Shown here: piece after piece, positions 1-4,895 of the stretch | Position numbering within the stretch: the stretch's first letter is position 1 | Layout of the letters: the number at the start of each line of letters is the position of its first letter | Assembly (NCBI GenBank): GCA_964587505.1 | Contig: CAZPLD010000029.1 | Location: 1 to 8,460 of the forward strand | Source of the DNA: 2-01-FULL-41-26 sp964587505 | GTDB lineage: Bacteria; Patescibacteriota; Minisyncoccia; 2-02-FULL-40-12; GWA2-44-9 | Reading direction: 5' to 3' | Length of the DNA stretch: 8,460 bases | Notes under the pieces: generated by a model | The model's database searches: none | Told to the model about the DNA's origin: nothing | The model's input: the letters and a program-made list of their open reading frames with translations, nothing else | Made by a program: the position numbers and the translations under genes

Positions 1-1
1 A

Positions 2-571
2 AGGGACGAGCGACTGACGAAGGCAATGAGAACGCTCGCTGGGCGTTCGAATGGTAGTCTTGGGGCTGATGGCTCTGAAAATTTTTATTTGATTGTTTCC
101 CGGCTTTTTCCTCACAAGAATATCGATGTCGCCATAGATGCCTTTAACAAATTGGGATATGAACTTGTAATCATCGGCGACGGACCGGCAAAGAATGACC
201 TCAAAAAAATGGCCGGCAAGAATATAAAAATACTCGGATACAAAAAAGATAGCGAGGTTGCGGATTACTACCGCAGTTGCAAGGCATTTATCATGCCTCA
301 AGAAGAGGACTTCGGTCTTACGCCTCTTGAAGCAATGAGTTTAGGCAAACCGGTATTGGCCTTGCGAAAAGGCGGCGCATTGGAAACGGTTGTAGAAAAC
401 ATGACCGGAGAGTTCTTTGACGACCCTATTCCGGAGGCGCTGGCCGACGGCATCCGCCGATTAAACGAAAACTATTCAAATTACAGCCCGCTCGTAATTC
501 AAAAATGGGCCGAAAAATTTTCCTGCGACAGATTCCGACAAGAAATGTTAAAATTAGTAGATACAAAATGA
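2..571 (+). CDS. Family 4 glycosyltransferase, WbaZ-like, C-terminal part (5' partial)
   Basis: The frame is open to the left edge, so the gene starts outside the window; the ATG at 26 is probably internal. What remains is the C-terminal GT-B domain that binds the nucleotide-sugar donor. It begins with FYLIVSRLFPHKNID (from about 83), the usual start of this domain, followed by ELVIIGDGP. The E-x7-E donor-binding motif lies in EEDFGLTPLE (302-331), followed by GKPVLALRKGGALETV. This wording is close to WbaZ-type mannosyltransferases that build O-antigen or exopolysaccharide repeat units; the exact sugar cannot be told. The TGA stop overlaps the next start (ATGA at 568-571), implying translational coupling. 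The first 27 or so residues (to about position 82) are Gly/Ser/Arg-rich, look unlike the family and are coded by GC-richer DNA with a hairpin, possibly an in-frame insertion. Family assignment is firm; substrate is open. Confidence 0.9.
   Translation, partial: RDERLTKAMRTLAGRSNGSLGADGSENFYLIVSRLFPHKNIDVAIDAFNKLGYELVIIGDGPAKNDLKKMAGKNIKILGYKKDSEVADYYRSCKAFIMPQEEDFGLTPLEAMSLGKPVLALRKGGALETVVENMTGEFFDDPIPEALADGIRRLNENYSNYSPLVIQKWAEKFSCDRFRQEMLKLVDTK
30..48. repeat. Hairpin-forming GC-rich segment inside the first glycosyltransferase
   Basis: GAACGC (30-35) and GCGTTC (43-48) are perfect 6-base inverted arms around a 7-base loop. A competing pairing is CGAGCG (7-12) with CGCTCG (33-38). The surrounding 1-60 stretch is visibly richer in G and C than the rest of the gene and codes for residues that do not resemble the family linker. 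This fits part of a palindromic insertion whose left end is outside the window, but the arms are short enough that chance is possible. Confidence 0.4.
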
Positions 572-1440
572 AACTGGCAATTATTACAATCAACTACAAC
601 AGTTCTGAGAATACGATAAAGTTGTTGGAATCCCTTAAAAACCAGACCGATAAGGATTTTGAGGTTATTGTGGTAGACAATAACTCTGACGATGTTGGAA
701 AATTGATGGACTACAAAACCACTGAAACTAATATAATTTACATCAAAAATGACCGTAATCTCGGCTTTTCCGGAGGCAATAATGTAGGCATCAAAAAAGC
801 CCTCGAAAATGGGGTAGATTGGGTCCTTTTGCTTAATAACGATACTTGGGTTGAAAGCTCGTTTATGAGACATCTAAAGGCCAGTTTGGAGGGTAAGGAG
901 GGCATTGTGGGACTGGCTTTAGACGAAGGTGAGAGGACTGCCTTTGCCGGTAAAGTTGAATGGCTTAAACCCACCCTATCCCATATAACGACCTTGAAGG
1001 TCGTTATGACCAAATCTGTGGATAAGTTATATGTTATTGGGGGAGCGATGCTCATTCATAAGAGTGTGTTTGATAGAGTTGGCCTGTTGGACGAGAATTA
1101 TTTTCTGTATTTTGAGGATGCTGACTTTTGCCAAAGAGCCCTAAAGGCGAGGATTCCGGTATCGTTTTTACCCGAAATAAAAATATCTCATTCGGTTTCC
1201 GCCACAACTAAAAAACTCGGCTCACCGATGCTCCTCCAGTACCACTACCGCAATGCTCTATATTTTAATTTGAAAAATGGGCCGTGGTGTATTAAATTGC
1301 TTGTCTGGCCATGGAGTTGGTTCGTCGCAGTAAAACAAATCGTTAAAATTATTATTGGTAAAAACAAAGAGCAGTCCTTTGCAATATTAAAGGGGGTATG
1401 GGACTGGCGTGCCGACAAAATGGGAAAAATACATGATTAA
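568..1440 (+). CDS. Family 2 glycosyltransferase (290 aa)
   Basis: An inverting GT-A glycosyltransferase that would move a sugar from a nucleotide donor to a lipid-linked acceptor on the cytoplasmic membrane face. It shows IITINYNSSENT (residues 5-16), the donor-binding VVDNNSDD (35-42), NLGFSGGNN (64-72), the metal-binding region LLLNNDT (88-94), the acceptor-side VIGGAMLIHKSVFDRVGLLDE (155-175), and the catalytic-base region YFEDADFCQRA (181-191). Length and motif order match rhamnosyltransferase-like members of exopolysaccharide clusters. The start at 568 is chosen because MKLAIITINYN is the normal N-terminus and ATGA overlaps the previous stop; the in-frame ATG at 505 would add 21 residues lying inside the upstream gene. 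No Shine-Dalgarno sequence is visible, so translation is probably coupled. The C-terminal 50 residues contain a Trp-rich hydrophobic stretch (about 238-263) that may sit on the membrane. A 23-base palindrome codes for residues 140-147. Confidence 0.93.
   Translation: MKLAIITINYNSSENTIKLLESLKNQTDKDFEVIVVDNNSDDVGKLMDYKTTETNIIYIKNDRNLGFSGGNNVGIKKALENGVDWVLLLNNDTWVESSFMRHLKASLEGKEGIVGLALDEGERTAFAGKVEWLKPTLSHITTLKVVMTKSVDKLYVIGGAMLIHKSVFDRVGLLDENYFLYFEDADFCQRALKARIPVSFLPEIKISHSVSATTKKLGSPMLLQYHYRNALYFNLKNGPWCIKLLVWPWSWFVAVKQIVKIIIGKNKEQSFAILKGVWDWRADKMGKIHD
985..1007. repeat. 23-base near-perfect palindrome inside a glycosyltransferase gene
   Basis: ATAACGACCTT (985-995) is exactly reverse-complementary to AAGGTCGTTAT (997-1007), with a single G at the centre. 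It codes for ITTLKVVM in the variable stretch between the two halves of the GT2 domain, just before the conserved IGGAMLI segment, so extra residues would be tolerated there. An 11-base perfect arm is unlikely by chance in one gene. It could be an in-frame palindromic repeat insertion or a protein-binding site; no second copy is seen in this window. Confidence 0.75.
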
Positions 1441-2578
1441 AAGAATTGGGATAGAGTGCGAATCAATCGAAAATGATACTTGGGGAGTAGCCCGTATGAC
1501 AAGCAAACTCCTCGAGGAAATATCGAGACGTCCGGAGCTTGAAAAAGAGTTAGAATTTTGTTTATATTTTAAATCAAAAATTCCCGAATATTCTTACCTC
1601 AAAAATCCGATTTTTAAGAAAAAAATATTAAAGCTTCCGGTCATTCCGGCTTCATTCAGCTTGTATTATTATATCTACCTTCCTGTTTATCTATGGTTCA
1701 AGCGGGTTGATGTAATGTTTTTCCCGAATTACATGCTGCCTCTTATATTTTCCGGAAAATCGGTGGTTATGCTGACTGACGATATTTATTACGAGTCCAG
1801 AAACCCAAAACTTCCATTCCGTTACCGGCTAGCATACCGCATATTTACAGGATGGGCTGCCGCTCACGCTTCGCGTATCATGGCAATCTCCGAGACATCA
1901 AAGAAAGAGCTGACTAAATTATTTGGAATAAAACAGGAACGTATTTCGGTAAACTATTTGGGGGTAGATTCTCCTGATACGCAGAATAGGAATAACGAAA
2001 ATCAATATGTTTTATATGTCGGCCAAGCTTTCCCACGCAGGCATCTTAAGGAAACGATATTGGCATTTGAAAAACTAATTACACAACAAAATGAACATCC
2101 TTACAAACTTGAGAATGTAAGTGTGGCAAAATTAAAATTGATTGCCATCGGACCCGATAAATATGAAAGGCCGACTATAAGTCCTCTTATTTCCGAAGTA
2201 AATAACCGGCTGGGCAGAGAAGCAATAATTCACAAAGATTATGTTAAAAATAGTGAGCTTGTCGAACTGTATGCTGGAGCGAAGGCTTTGATATATGTTT
2301 CCGACAGGGAAGCGTTCGGTTTGCCGCCAATGGAAGCACTTTCATTTGGAGTTCCGCCCGTAATCGCCGATAATGAACTAGGGCACGAACTTTTTGGAGA
2401 ATATGCATTTTATGTCGGTAATCCTAATCCCGACGGCATTGCCGAGGGCGTCCGCCAAGCTCTGATTGAATCGGAAAAAATACAGAAAATAAAAAGTTCC
2501 GGTCCGGAGTTTGTTAAGAAATATAATTGGAAAAGTTTTACTGATAAATTTTTGGAGATAATAAAAAATGATTATTAA
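1433..2578 (+). CDS. Family 4 glycosyltransferase (381 aa, complete)
   Basis: A retaining GT-B glycosyltransferase with both Rossmann-like halves. The N-terminal half runs to about residue 175 and includes FFPNYMLPLIFSGKSVVMLTD (97-116, acceptor side) and ASRIMAISETSKKEL (146-160). The C-terminal donor-binding half starts at YVLYVGQAFPRRHLKETILAF (192-212), has LKLIAIGPDKYE (234-245), and carries the E-x7-E motif in REAFGLPPMEAL (292-303, Glu293 and Glu301). This is the mannosyl-/rhamnosyl-type group common in polysaccharide operons; the sugar cannot be assigned. I chose ATG 1433 because MIKRIGIECE begins the usual first beta strand; a GTG at 1409 in the same frame would add eight residues deep in the upstream gene. 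It overlaps the upstream gene by 8 bases and the downstream gene by 11. A weak GGGA (1422-1425) precedes the start. Confidence 0.93.
   Translation: MIKRIGIECESIENDTWGVARMTSKLLEEISRRPELEKELEFCLYFKSKIPEYSYLKNPIFKKKILKLPVIPASFSLYYYIYLPVYLWFKRVDVMFFPNYMLPLIFSGKSVVMLTDDIYYESRNPKLPFRYRLAYRIFTGWAAAHASRIMAISETSKKELTKLFGIKQERISVNYLGVDSPDTQNRNNENQYVLYVGQAFPRRHLKETILAFEKLITQQNEHPYKLENVSVAKLKLIAIGPDKYERPTISPLISEVNNRLGREAIIHKDYVKNSELVELYAGAKALIYVSDREAFGLPPMEALSFGVPPVIADNELGHELFGEYAFYVGNPNPDGIAEGVRQALIESEKIQKIKSSGPEFVKKYNWKSFTDKFLEIIKNDY
2554..2557 (+). promoter_or_regulatory. Shine-Dalgarno sequence of yjjX
   Basis: GGAG lies 10 bases before the ATG at 2568, inside the end of the upstream glycosyltransferase gene. 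It is the only reasonable Shine-Dalgarno match among the plus-strand genes here, and it supports ATG 2568 as the start. Confidence 0.5.
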
Positions 2579-3098
2579 TATCGGTTCAAAAAACTTAATA
2601 AAAGTGGAGGCTGTAAAAGAAATTTTAGAGGACTACGTTCATTTAAGAGCAGCTGAAATTATTGTCACGGAATCATCATCGGAAGTAAGCAATCAGCCTA
2701 AATCTTTGGAAGAAACAATAAAAGGAGCAATGAATCGCGCAAAAAATTCTTTTAATAATTGTAATTATAGTTTTGGTATCGAATCCGGCTTAATGGCGGT
2801 ACCTCATACAAAAACTGGCTACATGGATGTGTGTGTATGCGCAATATTTGACGGCAAAGAATATCACTTAGGCCTTTCTTCCGCATGGGAAGCACCGAAA
2901 AAAGTTGCTGACTATATGCTCAAAGAAGGTTTGGATATGAATGATGCCGCATTTAAAGCTGGCCTAACTAAAAATCCAAAAGTAGGTTCCGCAGAAGGCT
3001 TGGTAGGAATAATGACAAAAGGCCGATTAACCCGCAAAGAATATACTAAAGAGGCCATAAGAACGGCATTAATTCATATAGATGTTCGGAATAAATAA
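2568..3098 (+). CDS. yjjX: Inosine/xanthosine triphosphatase, YjjX/DUF84 family
   Basis: A house-cleaning nucleotidase that hydrolyses non-canonical purine triphosphates (ITP, XTP) so they are not built into nucleic acids; this activity is known for the YjjX family, not shown here. At 176 residues it matches the family length (about 170). Conserved blocks are INIGSKNLIKVEAVKEIL (3-20), the substrate-binding loop start; SSSEVSNQPKSLEETIKGAMNRA (36-58), matching the family's ESGVxxQPxxxEET-GAxNR pattern; YSFGIESGL (67-75); and KVGSAEGLVGIMTKGRLTRKEY (138-159), matching the family's EGAIGxxTxGxLTR signature. It overlaps the upstream glycosyltransferase by 11 bases and the downstream membrane-protein gene by 17, so it is truly embedded in the operon although it has no obvious role in polysaccharide synthesis. 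Its Lys/Asn-rich codon use resembles that of its neighbours. Confidence 0.88.
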   Translation: MIINIGSKNLIKVEAVKEILEDYVHLRAAEIIVTESSSEVSNQPKSLEETIKGAMNRAKNSFNNCNYSFGIESGLMAVPHTKTGYMDVCVCAIFDGKEYHLGLSSAWEAPKKVADYMLKEGLDMNDAAFKAGLTKNPKVGSAEGLVGIMTKGRLTRKEYTKEAIRTALIHIDVRNK

Positions 3099-4572
3099 AA
3101 AGTTACTTAATTGGGTTTTTGCGGCACAGCTTGTTTTATTCGGTTTGATAGTAACCGGTATTTTACCGCGCACGGTTGTGCCGTATCTGGCCATAGCTTT
3201 GATGGTGTATGTATTATGGGCTTCGCTTGAAGATGCAACGATATTTTTTGTCCGTTCAATTCCGTTTTTTGTTGCTATACCGCTCACGGCGACTTTTGAT
3301 AATTTTAACACATGGAGAATACTATCGGCCATTTTATTCTTAAAATGGGTATGGCCTCAAATTTCCAATTTTCAATTTTCAAAAAAATTACAAACCCACT
3401 CAAAACTACTAATACCACTGCTTTTATTGGCAATCCTGTCTGTCATTCCCGCTCTTGATAAAATTTTGGCGGTAAAAAGAATAATATACTTCATCAATTT
3501 AAGTTTAATCGGCGCGGTAATTTATAACTTGGCAAAGAAAGAAGAATTTGCCAAAAGATTAATTAAAAACATCTCTATACCTGTTGTTATCGTAACTTTA
3601 ATAGGTTTCCTCCAGCTTGGCTCAACATATCTTATGGATATCTATCAATTCATGGGGTTTTGGGCAGGCAAGGTGCAGTTCAACCAATTCGGTGCCGGCT
3701 GGTCATATATCGTTTATAATCTGGGAAACACTTGGTACGCTTATTATGGCGAACAGATTTCATTGAGAATGTTCTCTCTCTTTCCTGATTCACATTCTTT
3801 CCCTCAATTTATTCTGCTTGGACTTCCGGCGATATTTGTTGTGTTTTACAATAAGAAAAAGTTACTAACCATTTTAGTTTCTTCGATTTTTTTAGCAGCC
3901 ATTTTGACTGGCACGAGGGGAATATGGGCCGCCGGAGCGGCTTCGGCTATTATCGCCGTTTTCGGAATTTTATGGTTCTGGAAAATAAAACTGAACCAGG
4001 AAAATCAAAAAATATTCCGAAAAATATCGCTAAGTTTTATCGCTTTTTTTGCATTATTCATTATTGCCTTTCCGATTTTTGCTTCGCCCCAGTTCCGACT
4101 TTATAAACTGGATTCGGATTTACTGGCAAAGAGGGTGCGCTCAATTATAAACTTTGGCGAAACGTCAAACAAAGAAAGAATAAGAATCTGGAAACTTTCT
4201 CTGGAATCTATAAAAAAACACCCGCTTCTGGGTGTCGGGATAGGAAATTTTCCGGTGGTTTTAAATCAGGACTTGGCTTTAGCCAAAGCCGGTTCATCGG
4301 CACATAATATTTACCTGCAAATTACCGCCGAGATGGGAATTCCGGCTCTGGTGTTTGCTTTCTGGTTTTTGTTGATTTTGGTACAAAGGATTTATAAAAA
4401 CTTCATAACATCAAAGGACTGGGAAATAACTATTTATAACGGCGCGGCTTTGATATTCGTACCCTGGATTTTAGTTTATTGCCTTACTGACGTGGCCCTT
4501 TTTGACGAAAGAGCGTTTTTGATGTTTGTGGCGACTGTTGCAATAATTTTAAGTACAAAAAAACCCGACTAA
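3082..4572 (+). CDS. O-antigen ligase/polymerase-like membrane protein (WaaL/Wzy-type, 496 aa)
   Basis: A polytopic inner-membrane protein, probably the polymerase or ligase acting on the lipid-linked glycan at the outer membrane face. Roughly eleven hydrophobic segments are visible, for example residues 12-28, 32-48, 53-70, 108-124, 133-150, 165-180, 240-256, 261-277, 280-300, 315-334, 420-436 and 453-490. The Wzy_C-type region includes ILTGTRGIWAAGAASAII (274-291). A large external loop then has RIRIWKLSLESIKKHPLLGVGIGNF (366-390) and SAHNIYLQITAEMGIPALVF (406-425), where His408 corresponds to the conserved loop histidine of ligases. Ligase and polymerase cannot be separated by sequence alone. 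The start at 3082 lies inside yjjX (17-base overlap) and has no Shine-Dalgarno sequence. Residues 93-100 are coded by a heptamer tandem repeat in a cytosolic or loop segment between two hydrophobic stretches. Its stop is only 8 bases from the stop of the convergent minus-strand gene. Confidence 0.88.
   Translation: MFGINKKLLNWVFAAQLVLFGLIVTGILPRTVVPYLAIALMVYVLWASLEDATIFFVRSIPFFVAIPLTATFDNFNTWRILSAILFLKWVWPQISNFQFSKKLQTHSKLLIPLLLLAILSVIPALDKILAVKRIIYFINLSLIGAVIYNLAKKEEFAKRLIKNISIPVVIVTLIGFLQLGSTYLMDIYQFMGFWAGKVQFNQFGAGWSYIVYNLGNTWYAYYGEQISLRMFSLFPDSHSFPQFILLGLPAIFVVFYNKKKLLTILVSSIFLAAILTGTRGIWAAGAASAIIAVFGILWFWKIKLNQENQKIFRKISLSFIAFFALFIIAFPIFASPQFRLYKLDSDLLAKRVRSIINFGETSNKERIRIWKLSLESIKKHPLLGVGIGNFPVVLNQDLALAKAGSSAHNIYLQITAEMGIPALVFAFWFLLILVQRIYKNFITSKDWEITIYNGAALIFVPWILVYCLTDVALFDERAFLMFVATVAIILSTKKPD
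3360..3380 (+). repeat. Heptanucleotide tandem repeat (3 units AATTT[C/T]C) in the ligase gene
   Basis: Three consecutive 7-base units are seen: AATTTCC, AATTTTC, AATTTTC. Read on the other strand they are GAAAATT, GAAAATT, GGAAATT, which matches the heptamer array at 5049-5076. The array codes for part of ISNFQFSKK between two membrane segments. Three units are 21 bases, so a whole array keeps the reading frame. Heptamer tandem repeats (STRR type) are known from cyanobacteria; kinship with those is not implied. Confidence 0.6.
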
Positions 4573-4581
4573 GCCGGATTT
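4557..4581 (-). terminator. Probable rho-independent terminator of the minus-strand gene
   Basis: Read on the minus strand, AAATCCGG (4581-4574) pairs with TCGGGTTT (4568-4561) around the loop CTTAG, giving eight pairs of which two are G-T wobbles, followed by four more T residues (to 4557; a run of seven T in all). It begins at the last base of the minus-strand stop codon and overlaps the 3' end of the ligase gene. On the plus strand the same hairpin is followed by only TTT, so termination there would be weaker. Confidence 0.55.
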
Positions 4582-4829
4582 CATGCCACTTTCTTGCTTT
4601 TAACTAAGTTGTCTAGTGTAACAGTTTCGTCATGACCATTAAGAATATAATGAGTAGCTTCAGCCCTTTCACCAAGTCCAAACATAGATGGAATTTTAAA
4701 TTTAAAATTACCACAACCGCCCATTATAAGCCGGTCTAAAAAGTCCCTCACTTCATACACTGTTAACGGCTCTTCAGTGTCTTTAATTGTCTTTCTGGTC
4801 ATGTATCTGATCGAATCTGAAGATATCAT
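4581..4829 (-). CDS. Small protein of unknown function (82 aa), own transcription unit
   Basis: I do not recognise the family. Evidence that it is real comes from its expression signals: AGGAGG six bases before the ATG, a near-consensus sigma-70 promoter (TTGACA, 17 bases, TATCAT), and a terminator-like hairpin at its stop. It is the only gene on this strand. The protein is soluble, with no signal peptide or membrane segment. It has a charged N-terminus, a probable helix at TVYEVRDFLDRLI (23-35), then GGCGNFKFKIP (37-47) and a possible strand near HYILNGHDETVTL (60-72). The helix followed by a short strand and a beta-rich tail recalls small phage or plasmid accessory proteins with a T-V-x-E-L-x-x-x-L opening, but this is a loose impression. 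One cysteine (39) sits in a GGCG turn. The gene fills the space between two polysaccharide genes, convergent with the ligase (8-base gap) and divergent from the next glycosyltransferase (59-base gap). Confidence 0.8.
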   Translation of the reverse strand: MISSDSIRYMTRKTIKDTEEPLTVYEVRDFLDRLIMGGCGNFKFKIPSMFGLGERAEATHYILNGHDETVTLDNLVKSKKVA

Positions 4830-4835
4830 TATTCG

Positions 4836-4841
4836 CCTCCT
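4836..4841 (-). promoter_or_regulatory. Consensus Shine-Dalgarno AGGAGG of the small minus-strand gene
   Basis: The minus strand reads AGGAGG, then six bases, then ATG (4829-4827). It is a perfect match at good spacing and fixes the start at 4829 rather than the in-frame ATG nine codons later. It contrasts with the near absence of such sites before the plus-strand genes. Confidence 0.85.
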
Positions 4842-4847
4842 GTTTAG

Positions 4848-4883
4848 TTGGTAAAAATCTAAAGAAATGATAGACTATATATT
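4848..4883 (+). promoter_or_regulatory. Weak candidate promoter for the second plus-strand block
   Basis: TTGGTA (4848-4853) and TAGACT (4871-4876) are 17 bases apart, each a 4/6 match to consensus; alternatively TATATT (4878-4883) could be the -10 box. Either would start transcription within about 0-6 bases of the ATG at 4889, so the message would be leaderless or nearly so, which agrees with the lack of a Shine-Dalgarno sequence. AT-rich DNA makes such matches common. Confidence 0.3.
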
Positions 4884-4895
4884 GTTTAATGTCAA
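4867..4895 (-). promoter_or_regulatory. Sigma-70 promoter of the small minus-strand gene
   Basis: On the minus strand TTGACA (4895-4890) is a perfect -35 box; after exactly 17 bases comes TATCAT (4872-4867), a 5/6 match to the -10 box. Transcription would start near 4860, giving a leader of about 30 bases that holds AGGAGG. The -35 box overlaps the ATG (4889-4891) and second codon of the divergent glycosyltransferase gene. Confidence 0.75.

Noticed and set aside
505..567. Earlier ATG for the first GT2 gene
   Set aside because: The extra 21 residues lie inside the preceding gene and do not resemble the N-terminus of the family; ATG 568 with the ATGA overlap is preferred.
568..571. Recoded TGA as in some candidate phyla (Gly code)
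   Set aside because: TGA ends the first GT4 at the expected C-terminus and also ends the small gene; no in-frame TGA interrupts a conserved domain.
499..1055. Open frames on the minus strand opposite the first GT2 gene
   Set aside because: They lie fully under a gene with clear GT2 motifs, have no start signals and no recognisable protein features.
3430..3460. TGTCATTCCCGC motif resembling a common dispersed repeat
   Set aside because: There is no inverted arm nearby and the encoded SVIPALDK fits the normal ligase sequence.
3924..4106. 60-residue plus-strand frame inside the ligase gene
   Set aside because: It is a shifted reading of a clear membrane-protein gene, without a Shine-Dalgarno sequence or plausible composition.
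4275..4290. GGCTTT/AAAGCC inverted repeat in the ligase gene
   Set aside because: It has only six-base arms and codes for the alternating LALAKA residues of a normal family segment; it is explained by the protein.
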